Shown: positions 52,700-60,388 of the stretch, in pieces
Numbering within the stretch: position 1 is the first letter of the stretch
Layout: every line of letters begins with the position of its first letter
Assembly (NCBI RefSeq): GCF_030913655.1
Contig: NZ_CP133189.1
Coordinates: 3,648,001-3,712,000, forward strand
Length of the DNA stretch: 64,000 nucleotides
Direction of reading: 5' to 3'
DNA from: Clostridium sp. MB40-C1
GTDB taxonomy: Bacteria; Bacillota; Clostridia; Clostridiales; Clostridiaceae
Notes under the pieces: model-generated
What the model was told of the DNA's origin: nothing
Databases searched by the model: none
The model's input: only the letters and a program-made list of their open reading frames with translations
Program-made: the position numbers and the translations under genes

Positions 52700-53986
52700 T
52701 TAGTTTTGTTTTTGTAACATGATATCAAGTATCATTTTATCAGTTTGTAGCATACCTGGATTACTGATTAACCCCATATTTTTAATAGCCTCTTCTGCAG
52801 TTGCGCCAGTTATACCATCTGTTTTTGAAATAACTACATTGTTAATAGCAAGACAAGCACTCATTAGAGCTGCACTAGCTGCAGATGCTAATTTTAATGC
52901 ACATCCAACTTTTCCACCATCGCAGATAATACCTGTTAGGTTAGCAGTCATATTTATAATAGCACCAGAAATTTGTTCATCATTTCCTCCTAATAACCAA
53001 GTCATAGCAGCGGAAGCTCCAGAAGCAGCTGACATACCACAACCACAGATAGGAGATAAACGACCTGTATGCTGTTTGATATATAAAGTTACCATATGAG
53101 AAAATGCAAGTGCTTTAGCTAATTCTTCTTCTGTGTTACCATTTTCCTTAGCTAATTCTACTACTGGGATTATGGCAGTAATACCATGATTACCACTACC
53201 AGCACTGCTCATAACGGCATAAGGACATCCAGACATTCTTGATTCTGCACAAGCTGCTGTTCTCATCATAATACGACTTTGAAGGTTGTTACCAAACATT
53301 TGACTAGTTGTGAGTTTATTAAGTGTATCGCCAATTCCAATACCAATATGATTAGAAAGACCAAAATCAGCAATATCTTCATTTGTTTTGGCACCTTCTA
53401 ACATAAATAAAAGTTGACTAGGCTCTATTGAATCAATAAGTGAACGTAATTGAGCTATGGTAGTAGAACGAAGTTGTTCATACAGAGAATTTTCTGTAGT
53501 TTTTGAAACTTCCTTAGAAACAAGTACAGTATCATTTGATTTTGTAAATACTATATTTGCATGACTATTTCTAATGATGGATATACCAATTCCGTTAGTA
53601 GTAATGACCTCTGCTCGTACGAAGAGGTTACTTTCTTGTTCATTAATACTTATCTTTACTTTATTATTTTGGACGATGGTATCAGCAAAAGAATTAATTG
53701 AATCAGTGAGATCTTCTAGTAATTCAAGTCTTTTTTCTGGATTACCAAGGCATGCACCAAGTGCAGCAGCATAGTTTAATCCAACATGATTACATCCAGG
53801 AATTCCCACAGATATACCATTTTTGAATATATTAGCATTTACTTCAACTTTAATAGAAACAATTTGTCCTAAAATTGCGTGGTAAGCATCCGCAGTAGCT
53901 AAGGCTACACATACTGGTTCGGTACAACCAAGTGCTGGTACAACTTCTTGAGTTAATAGTTCTAAAATATTTTCTTTAGTAATCAT
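52700..53986 (-). CDS. L-cysteine desulfidase family protein (CyuA/YhaM, UPF0597)
   Basis: Member of the UPF0597 family, related to the alpha subunit of iron-sulfur L-serine dehydratase. Known members degrade L-cysteine to pyruvate, ammonia and sulfide. Conserved segments: [22 protein letters not shown] near the N-terminus, [46 protein letters not shown], and [24 protein letters not shown]; the cysteines in these motifs are the probable [4Fe-4S] ligands. The frame extends to a GTG at 53995, but the ATG at 53986 follows AAAGGTGA at normal spacing. It is divergent from the DAACS symporter, the typical partner as cysteine/serine importer. Confidence 0.88.
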   Translation of the reverse strand: MITKENILELLTQEVVPALGCTEPVCVALATADAYHAILGQIVSIKVEVNANIFKNGISVGIPGCNHVGLNYAAALGACLGNPEKRLELLEDLTDSINSFADTIVQNNKVKISINEQESNLFVRAEVITTNGIGISIIRNSHANIVFTKSNDTVLVSKEVSKTTENSLYEQLRSTTIAQLRSLIDSIEPSQLLFMLEGAKTNEDIADFGLSNHIGIGIGDTLNKLTTSQMFGNNLQSRIMMRTAACAESRMSGCPYAVMSSAGSGNHGITAIIPVVELAKENGNTEEELAKALAFSHMVTLYIKQHTGRLSPICGCGMSAASGASAAMTWLLGGNDEQISGAIINMTANLTGIICDGGKVGCALKLASAASAALMSACLAINNVVISKTDGITGATAEEAIKNMGLISNPGMLQTDKMILDIMLQKQN

Positions 53987-54165
53987 AATTCTCACCTTTC
54001 TGATTTTACATTTTTATATGCAGTAATTATTAAAGAAACTTTTTATATTAAAAAATTAACAGGCTTCTTTATAATTTATTTTACTAATGAAGCAAAAAAT
54101 ATACCAACTTAATAAAAGACAAAATTACAAATATAAATTTTAATAATACTACACAAATAAAGATT

Positions 54166-54209
54166 TAATAGGGTTAAATGGTTGAATTACTAACCAATTA
54201 ACCCTATTA
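54166..54209. repeat. Imperfect hairpin in the divergent cyuA-symporter gap
   Basis: TAATAGGGTTAAATGGTT is mirrored by AACCAATTAACCCTATTA around ATTACT, with a single bulge. It lies between divergent genes, so an operator or an RNA stem in the symporter leader is more likely than a terminator. Other parts of 53987-54489 hold only the short gene remnant at 54353. Confidence 0.5.
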
Positions 54210-54352
54210 ATTTGAATAACAAGAAATATTTCACTTATAATGAAAGATATAGGTTAAAATACAGAAAATATAAAGTTGGCTTGATTATTGCTAATAAAGT
54301 TTATATCAATAATGATTATAGCAATTTACTAATAAGAAGAAGGTGATAAGAG

Positions 54353-54424
54353 ATGAATTACAATTTTGATGAAAAGGTTTACCGGAAAAGAGGAGAAATT
54401 AGTGGATTAATGGAAAGTAGTTAA
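54353..54424 (+). pseudogene. 5' remnant of a PatB/MalY-type aminotransferase gene
   Basis: A short frame with its own ribosome-binding site (AAGGTGATAAG) encodes MNYNFDEKVYRKRGEISGLM then ESS and stops. The first residues resemble the N-terminus of PLP-dependent PatB/MalY cystathionine beta-lyases (M-K-Y-D/N-F-D...DRR). The rest of such a gene is absent. Next to a cysteine desulfidase and transporter, loss of a C-S lyase gene by deletion is plausible; a genuine 23-residue peptide is the alternative. Confidence 0.4.
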
Positions 54425-54489
54425 TAGTCTGCAATAAAAACAGTAGAAAAAATTCAATTTTAAATATTTACAAAGGAAAGGAAGATAAT

Positions 54490-55719
54490 ATGGAAAACAA
54501 AAAAGCAAGTATATGGAAAAATTATAGATTTCCTATTGTTTTGATTGGTTCAATTATACTAGGTAGTATTATAGGAATAGTTATGGGGAAAAAGGCAGTT
54601 ATTTTAAAACCATTTGGGGACATTTTTTTAAACATTATGTTTACAGCTGTTGTACCATTGGTATTTGTTACAATCACCAGTGCAGTTGGTAATATGATAA
54701 ATATGAAACGATTAGGAAAAATTTTAGGAAGCATGTTAATGGTATTTGTAATAACAGGAGCAATTGCTTCTATTTTTATTATTATAACAGTAAAAATTTT
54801 TCCTCCTACAGCAGGAATGGGTTTCAAACTGCAGCCAGGAAAAGCTACTGAAGCAGTGAATTTAGGACAACAAATTGTAAAAACATTAACGGTTGATGAT
54901 TTTACTGGATTGTTGTCAAAAGCGAATATGCTTCCATTAATTATTTTCTCTATTATTTTTGGAATTTGTGTAAGCTTAACTGCTGATGAAGACAATAGAG
55001 TAGCTAAGGGATTGGATGCTCTTTCTAAAGTATTAATGAAATTTATTAATATAATAATGTACTATGCACCAATTGGATTAGGAGCTTATTTTGCATCATT
55101 AATTGGAGAATTTGGACCAGAATTATTAGGTTCATATGCAAAAGTAATAGCTATTTACTATCCATTATGTGTTATTTATTTTATTGTAGCTTTTGCGGGT
55201 TATTCGTATTTTGCAGCAGGCAAGAAAGGGGTAAAAGTTTTCTTTAAAAATATTTTACCTCCAACGGCTACATCACTTGCTACTCAGAGTTCTATTGCAA
55301 CTCTTCCAGTAAATTTGGAAGCTACTCATAGAATGGGGGTACCTAAAGATATAAGAGAAATTATACTGCCAATTGGTGCTACTATGCATATGGATGGAAC
55401 CTGTCTTTCTTCTATATTAAAAATTGCCTTCTTATTTGGGGTTTTTGGAAAGAATTTTTCAGGAATTGGTATATATTTAACTTCTATTGTAGTTGCAGTT
55501 TTAGGTGGTGTTGTTATGTCAGGTGTACCAGGTGGTGGATTAATTGGTGAAATGTTAATCGTTAACTTATTCGGATTTCCCCCAGAAGCATTTCCTATTA
55601 TTGCTACGATTGGTTTCTTAGTAGATCCACCAGCAACAATGATAAATTCAACAGGTGATGCAGTAACTTCTATGATGGTAACTAGGATCTTGGAAGGAAA
55701 GAACTGGTTAAAAAATTAG
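54490..55719 (+). CDS. DAACS family amino acid:cation symporter, neutral amino acid type
   Basis: Sodium- or proton-coupled transporter of the GltPh/DctA fold, with eight helices and two reentrant hairpins. HP1 serine motif TQSSIATLP, helix 7 MDGT (the NMDGT equivalent, here HMDGT), HP2 VPGGG and helix 8 DPPATMINSTGDAV are seen. In glutamate and aspartate carriers helix 8 reads D-x-x-R-T-M-x-N; here the arginine that binds the side-chain carboxylate (R397 in GltPh) is alanine, so a neutral substrate such as serine, cysteine or cystine is inferred. The divergent cysteine desulfidase gene supports this. AAAGGAAAGGAAG precedes the ATG. A terminator follows. Confidence 0.9.
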   Translation: MENKKASIWKNYRFPIVLIGSIILGSIIGIVMGKKAVILKPFGDIFLNIMFTAVVPLVFVTITSAVGNMINMKRLGKILGSMLMVFVITGAIASIFIIITVKIFPPTAGMGFKLQPGKATEAVNLGQQIVKTLTVDDFTGLLSKANMLPLIIFSIIFGICVSLTADEDNRVAKGLDALSKVLMKFINIIMYYAPIGLGAYFASLIGEFGPELLGSYAKVIAIYYPLCVIYFIVAFAGYSYFAAGKKGVKVFFKNILPPTATSLATQSSIATLPVNLEATHRMGVPKDIREIILPIGATMHMDGTCLSSILKIAFLFGVFGKNFSGIGIYLTSIVVAVLGGVVMSGVPGGGLIGEMLIVNLFGFPPEAFPIIATIGFLVDPPATMINSTGDAVTSMMVTRILEGKNWLKN

Positions 55720-55772
55720 ATTGTACAGTAAATATTAAATTCTAAAAGATTTTCTTAGTGATAAAGTCAAAG

Positions 55773-55816
55773 TGTAAGTAGAGTTGTGTACAAACAAATC
55801 TGCTTACATTTTTTTG
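55773..55816 (+). terminator. Terminator after the symporter gene
   Basis: TGTAAGTAGA pairs with TCTGCTTACA (one wobble) and is followed by T7. The remaining A/T-rich gap to 56044 shows no further feature. Confidence 0.85.
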
Positions 55817-56044
55817 TAGAAATTAATTTGAATTTTTATGAGTTTTACCATTTTTAATCTTATAGATATCTATTCAAATTACAATATTATTATATATATT
55901 TAGGAAGATATATATAATAATTGGAATGATTTTAATGTAGATAATTGTTTTAATCAATTAATTATAAGAAATATAATAATTGTTTGACTTTAGGAAATAG
56001 TATAGGTAAGAAAATATATATAAACAATATTAGGAGGAAATTAA

Positions 56045-56410
56045 ATGAAGATCAAAAGAATTGTTTTAACATTGTTGATTTGTATATTAACAGTAAACAT
56101 GACTGTATTTGCAAAACCAATAAAATCACCAACTTTTTTAGGGGAAATATTAGAAGTACAAAAAGATAGTAAAGGAGAAAGTAATAGATTATTAGTAGAA
56201 GGATATATAAAGGGATGTGAAGTATATAAAGAAAAATTGGTTGTAATTATTAGCGAAGACACTAAGATAATGAAAGGGTGCAAAGAAGAAGTAAATAATA
56301 TTGAGTTCAAAAAAGGAGATAAGGTTTTTGTTGTATTAAGTTCAGCTATGACAAAGTCTATTCCTCCTCAAACTGTTGCTAAGAAAATACAAGTTACTAA
56401 AAATAAATAG
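56045..56410 (+). CDS. Small exported protein, DUF3221-like
   Basis: A 121-residue protein with a clear signal peptide (MKIKRIVLTLLICILTVNMTVFA, cleavage about after residue 23), without a lipobox cysteine. The mature part (FLGEILEVQKDSKGESNRLLVEGYIKG...LVVIISEDTKIM...FKKGDKVFVVLSSAMTKSIPPQTVAKKIQV) has the strand-rich pattern of DUF3221/OB-like domains that are common in secreted Firmicute proteins. AGGAGG lies just before the ATG. The function is unknown. Confidence 0.7.
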   Translation: MKIKRIVLTLLICILTVNMTVFAKPIKSPTFLGEILEVQKDSKGESNRLLVEGYIKGCEVYKEKLVVIISEDTKIMKGCKEEVNNIEFKKGDKVFVVLSSAMTKSIPPQTVAKKIQVTKNK

Positions 56411-56642
56411 AATTAGTATAGTAGCATATTTTTTAGTAGAGCATATTATGTATAGTGATGAATATAAAGGAAATATTAGAAATTGTTTTAAGGATAGTAT
56501 TATCTTAAATAGACATTTCTAATTGCTTTATTTAGAGAGTGAAATTAATTTATGTGATAGGAATAACTTATTATTTTTATAAATGTACAGTGAATTTTAA
56601 CACAATATTTTTAAAGGTCACAATTATCATGGGGGGAATAAA

Positions 56643-56942
56643 ATGAGTGAAGCATTAGGAGGATATTATCCAAATGACCCTGAAAATGCCTTAGAAGCAA
56701 AAGCAGGAGCATTTGCTTATAATAAAAATTGTAATATACAAATTGCGCCTAATACAGTGCGTGATGATGTTGCAGGAGCAAATAATTCTGATAAAGGTGA
56801 ATCTTCAAATTTACCAAAAGAAGGTTTGGAAGAATTAATAAAAAAATTTATTGGTGACGGTAAAGAATATGAAACAGAATCAAAAGCTTCAGGAAAAGCT
56901 GAGATAGAAAATGTTAATTTGAATTTTATAATAACAATCTAA
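56643..56942 (+). CDS. Unrecognised 99-residue soluble protein
   Basis: Not recognised. It begins MSEALGGYYPNDPENALEAK, has no signal peptide or membrane helix, is acidic in the second half (DKGESSNLPKEGLEELIKKFIGDGKEYETESKASGKAEIEN) and ends in a hydrophobic strand (VNLNFIITI). A good ribosome-binding site (GGGGG, 7 nt from the ATG) supports translation. The three consecutive small genes at 56045-57639 are separated by gaps of 230-340 nt, so each may have its own promoter. Confidence 0.6.
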   Translation: MSEALGGYYPNDPENALEAKAGAFAYNKNCNIQIAPNTVRDDVAGANNSDKGESSNLPKEGLEELIKKFIGDGKEYETESKASGKAEIENVNLNFIITI

Positions 56943-57062
56943 CAAATAGATTAACACAATATGTATAGAGTTGTATAGAGTTTAATAAGTAAAATTAATT
57001 TTCTTTGGGATTACTACAGAAAAAATTTCTGTAGTAATTCTCATTTTAAAATTTCTTTAAAT

Positions 57063-57171
57063 AAGGGGATGTTGCACTAATAATAAATCCTACAATATAT
57101 TATATTGAATTTAAACTTTCAAAACAGTATATTGTATGTAAATTTTTAAATGTGACAGTCCCAATAAACGA
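57063..57171. repeat. 109-nt foldback repeat, copy 2
   Basis: Near-identical to 52581-52689 over its middle (AATAATAAATCCTACAATAT, TTGAATTTAAACTTT, AAAACAGTATATTGTATG); the terminal arms have decayed (GGGGATGTTGCAC against TGTGACAGTCCC). It lies in the gap between two unrecognised genes. Nothing else was noted in 56943-57282 apart from a stem AATTTTCT...AGAAAATT-like sequence near 57000-57035 (TACTACAGAAAAAATTTCTGTAGTA, a strong hairpin). Confidence 0.75.
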
Positions 57172-57282
57172 ATCTTTTATTGATAAGATATAATTTTAAT
57201 AAAGCAACAGGATTCTTTAAATTAGTATCACCTTTTTAAATTTTACATATTATATATTGAGAAAAATAAAGAAGGGGATAAA

Positions 57283-57639
57283 ATGGAAAAAGAAGATTAT
57301 ACATGTCAATTTGCAGATCAAGGGAATATAAATTTTATAATCATAAAAAACTCACAATCAGCTTTATCTCATAAGGAATATGTTGAAGAATCATTAAAAT
57401 TATGTGATAAATTTAAGGGATATTCTAATCTCAATATGAATATTATTTTTATTCATAATATAATTGATAAAGAAGGTAAAAAATATAATGATATGGAAGA
57501 GTATGAAAATAAAGATTACAAAACAGAGGAAATCAAATTAAATAACAATAATATCAATGTAATGATTTTGAAAAATGTAATTAATGTAAAACAAGTGAAG
57601 TCAAGTATTAAAAATACTAAAGTAGAGGAAAGTAATTGA
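57283..57639 (+). CDS. Unrecognised 118-residue protein
   Basis: Not recognised. A soluble protein, Asn- and Lys-rich, with alternating strand-like segments (NINFIIIKNS, LNMNIIFIHNI, NINVMILKNV) separated by charged stretches, suggesting a small alpha/beta fold. No signal peptide. GAAGGGG precedes the ATG at about 6 nt. It is 204 nt upstream of the PocR-domain kinase gene, in the same direction, but no evidence ties the two. Confidence 0.55.
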   Translation: MEKEDYTCQFADQGNINFIIIKNSQSALSHKEYVEESLKLCDKFKGYSNLNMNIIFIHNIIDKEGKKYNDMEEYENKDYKTEEIKLNNNNINVMILKNVINVKQVKSSIKNTKVEESN

Positions 57640-57843
57640 GTTTAAACTGTATGATAGAATCTTAGTAAAAAAATAACAAATCTTTTAACACAGAAAGCAT
57701 AGGAGGATTGAAAAATAGTCTTATGCTTTTTATGTATTTTGAAAACAAGTATCTTGACACAAATGATCCTTTGAAGATAATGTTATTATATGGCTTAAAA
57801 TTACTAAAAATATTATAATATGGTACATAGGAGGCAATTTCTT

Positions 57844-59058
57844 GTGTTAAGTGGTAAAAATTTAAAAGACATAATAGATGTAGAGGTATTACAAAATATA
57901 CAAGACAGACTTGCTGAAATTACAGGACTTGCTTACAATATAGTGGATTTTAAAGGAAATCCTATAAATAATTATTCTAATTTTTCTGAGTTTTGCAAAA
58001 AAATGAGAAGTACTAAAGAAGGAATGAAAACATGTTGTGATACAAATGCACATGCTGGTTTAGAAGCTGCTATAAGGCAAAAACCATATATTTTCAAGTG
58101 TCCTGCTGGCCTAGTAGATGTTGCTACACCTATTATTGTTAATAATAATTATCTTGGAGCTGTTTTTTTTGGACAAGTTAGAACAAATAATGATAAGCTT
58201 GTACCAATAAAAGAGTCAGGCTATAATTCTATAACATGTAAAAAGAATGCAGAACTAGAAAAAGATTACCAGAATACTCTTTATGTTGATTATTATAAAA
58301 TAGAGGCTATATCTTCTTTAGTGGATATTATAGTAAATCAATTAATTGAAAAATCTGTTTTAGATTTGCTGCAAGAAGAATTGAATTTTAATAATATTAA
58401 ATTCATGAAAGAAAGAGAAGAGAGAGTTAAATTTGAAAATCAACTAAAAACTTATGAATTAAAATTACTACAATCACAACTAAATTCTCATTTTGTATTT
58501 AATATATTAAATACTATAACAAGTCTAGCATTAATTGAAGATGCACCAAAAACTCAAGAAGTTGTTTATTCTTTGTCAGAAATATTTAGATATAGTTTAA
58601 AAAATACTGAATGTGAAGTTGTTTTAGAAGAAGAATTGAAAAATGTTATTAGATATTTAAAAATTCAATCTATTAGATTTGGTAAGAGAATAAATTATAA
58701 GATAGATATAGATGAAAAGATAAAGAAAGTAAAGATTCCATCAATGCTTTTACAGTGTTTTGTAGAAAATTCCATAATACATGGATTATGCCCTAAAAAA
58801 GAAGGGGGCACAATTAACATTAAAGGATATTTTTCGGAAAATAATGTTGTTATTACAATTAAAGATGATGGAATAGGAATTTCTGAAGATGAATTGTTTT
58901 CCATACTAAATGAAAAATATAAAAAGAAATTTAAGGGAATAGGCATATATAATGCAAATGAAATATTAGCTAGCTATTATGGTGAGGAGTATAGAGCTGA
59001 AATAAAAAGTGAAGTTAACGTAGGGACTATAGTGAGAGTTAAAATTCCTCTAACTTAA
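57844..59058 (+). CDS. PocR-domain sensor histidine kinase
   Basis: Cytoplasmic sensor kinase. Residues about 12-170 form a PocR ligand-binding domain with conserved cysteines C51, C64, C65 and C86 (MKTCCDTNAHAG, YIFKCPAGLVDVATPI); PocR domains sense diols or related small hydrocarbons. A coiled coil (about 175-205) leads to a LytS/YesM-type His-kinase domain with phosphoacceptor H216 (QLNSHFVFNILNTI) and an HATPase domain (CFVENSIIHGLCPKKEGG, DDGIGI). The frame opens at 57820, but AGGAGG at 57829-57834 lies inside it, so the GTG at 57844 is the likely start. The response regulator follows, then a glycyl radical enzyme, as in the Clostridium butyricum dhaAS-dhaA-dhaB system. Confidence 0.88.
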   Translation: MLSGKNLKDIIDVEVLQNIQDRLAEITGLAYNIVDFKGNPINNYSNFSEFCKKMRSTKEGMKTCCDTNAHAGLEAAIRQKPYIFKCPAGLVDVATPIIVNNNYLGAVFFGQVRTNNDKLVPIKESGYNSITCKKNAELEKDYQNTLYVDYYKIEAISSLVDIIVNQLIEKSVLDLLQEELNFNNIKFMKEREERVKFENQLKTYELKLLQSQLNSHFVFNILNTITSLALIEDAPKTQEVVYSLSEIFRYSLKNTECEVVLEEELKNVIRYLKIQSIRFGKRINYKIDIDEKIKKVKIPSMLLQCFVENSIIHGLCPKKEGGTINIKGYFSENNVVITIKDDGIGISEDELFSILNEKYKKKFKGIGIYNANEILASYYGEEYRAEIKSEVNVGTIVRVKIPLT

Positions 59059-59161
59059 GAAGTAATGGATTAATTTAATGAAAAATATAGATTTATGTAA
59101 ATAGCATGATTAAGTATTGAGATAAATTTGTATATAATTAAACTTATGAGGGGGAGCTAAT

Positions 59162-59881
59162 ATGTGTAGAATAATACTTGCCGATGATGAACATTTAGAA
59201 ATTGAGGCATTAAAAATAATTATAGACAAAAAAGTAGAAATGGCTAGTGTTGTTGGTGAAGCACATAATGGGGAGGAAGTTATTCAGATGAACGAGGTTC
59301 TAAATCCTGATGTTATTGTTATGGATATTATAATGCCTGGTATGAATGGACTTGAAGTAGCTGAGTTAATAAAGAAAAAAGATAAAAATAAGAAAATTGT
59401 TTTAATGAGTGCTTATGATGATTTTGAGTTTGTTCAAAGAGCTTTGAGAATAAAAGTTGATGACTATTTATTAAAACCTATTAGACCAGAAAAAATAGCA
59501 AAAGTACTAAATAGACTTATAGATAGTGATAATAAAAATTTATTTTATACAGATGAATTAAAACGTGCTCTAAATTATATAGAAAAAAATTTTAGAGAGA
59601 ATATAATGTTGAAAGATGTAGCTAATTATATGAAGTTCAGTACCACTTATTTAAGTAAACGTTTCAAAAAGGATATGGGCACTAATTTTAACAAATACCT
59701 AACTCAAAGAAGGATAGAAGAAGCTAAGAAATTGTTAGAAAACACAAATATTAGTATAAATGATTTAGCATTTGATGTGGGGTATAATGAGCCTAATTAT
59801 TTTTGCAAAGTATTTAAAAAACTAGAAGGTGTAACGCCTTTGGAGTACAGATGTAAAAGAAGGAAATCTTCTTCTATATAA
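59162..59881 (+). CDS. AraC-type response regulator (YesN-like)
   Basis: Partner regulator of the preceding kinase. The receiver domain (residues 1-120) has the acidic pair D8/D9, the phosphoacceptor D55 in VIVMDIIMPGMNG, S83 and K105 in DDYLLKPIRPEK. Residues about 140-235 form an AraC-family double helix-turn-helix (NYIEKNFRENIMLKDVANYMKFSTTYLSKRFKKDMG; NISINDLAFDVGYNEPNYFCKVFKKLEGVTPLEYR). It presumably activates the glycyl radical enzyme operon about 500 nt downstream when the kinase binds its ligand. GGGGG precedes the ATG. Confidence 0.9.
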   Translation: MCRIILADDEHLEIEALKIIIDKKVEMASVVGEAHNGEEVIQMNEVLNPDVIVMDIIMPGMNGLEVAELIKKKDKNKKIVLMSAYDDFEFVQRALRIKVDDYLLKPIRPEKIAKVLNRLIDSDNKNLFYTDELKRALNYIEKNFRENIMLKDVANYMKFSTTYLSKRFKKDMGTNFNKYLTQRRIEEAKKLLENTNISINDLAFDVGYNEPNYFCKVFKKLEGVTPLEYRCKRRKSSSI

Positions 59882-59906
59882 ATAATATACTATATTTTAA
59901 ATTTCT

Positions 59907-60095
59907 AATTGAGGGAATTATATAATTGAAAAATATATAATTCCATGCAAGTTTCATTGTTCACTGCTTCGAAAATTTTTCTTATTAAGCTTTAGAATAA
60001 GCTTAAAATGTAGTAAAAGAGAAATTTTAAGGCGCTGCTCACAACAAAACTTGCATTCCATATTTTGAATTTGTAATTATGCAATTTTCTCAATT
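59907..60095. repeat. Foldback palindromic repeat, copy C
   Basis: Imperfect arms run inward from AATTGAG (59907) and CTCAATT (60089-60095); the best pairing is ATGCAAGTTTCATTGTTCAC against the complement of CTCACAACAAAACTTGCAT. The centre includes a small stem AAGCTT-TAGAAT-AAGCTT. The general plan and length resemble repeats A and B, with a different sequence. It lies between the regulator gene and the enzyme operon. Confidence 0.6.
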
Positions 60096-60230
60096 ATGTG
60101 GTTTTTCTAAATAACATAAAAGTATAGTTAAAGAATAAAAAAATAGCATCGGAACCAAAAAATAGATAAATTTTAAATTTTATTTAAGCAAAAAAACACA
60201 GAAAATGGATAAATAAATATTAAAGAAATT

Positions 60231-60275
60231 AATAGCTTAATTGTATTATGGTTATATAAATACAATTAAGCTATT
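60231..60275 (+). terminator. Perfect 17-bp inverted repeat before the glycyl radical enzyme operon
   Basis: AATAGCTTAATTGTATT (60231-60247) and AATACAATTAAGCTATT (60259-60275) are perfect mirrors around 11 nt, followed by TTAAATTT. It may terminate readthrough from the regulator gene, or serve as a regulator binding site. Confidence 0.55.
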
Positions 60276-60303
60276 TTAAATTTACAGAATATCCTAAGCT
60301 TAT

Positions 60304-60319
60304 TGAAAACGTTTAAACA
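60304..60319 (+). promoter_or_regulatory. cre-like CcpA site before the glycyl radical enzyme gene
   Basis: TGAAAACGTTTAAACA carries the TGNAANCG core and a near-palindromic right half of the catabolite-responsive element, offset by two bases at the 3' end, about 70 nt before the start codon. Catabolite repression of the operon is therefore plausible. Confidence 0.5.
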
Positions 60320-60388
60320 ATTGAGAAACATATAAATCAAACAAAATTACTTATGTAAAAATATATTAAGAAATTAGGGGGGTAAAAG

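Noticed and set aside
52719-53099. 126-codon plus-strand frame opposite the cysteine desulfidase gene
   Set aside because: The minus-strand product has all family motifs; the plus-strand product is alanine/isoleucine-rich shadow.
54522-54995. 157-codon minus-strand frame inside the DAACS symporter gene
   Set aside because: Antisense of a highly conserved transporter gene; no ribosome-binding site.
55984-56169. 61-codon frame overlapping the start of the exported DUF3221-like protein
   Set aside because: The overlapping gene at 56045 has a proper Shine-Dalgarno and signal peptide; this frame has neither.
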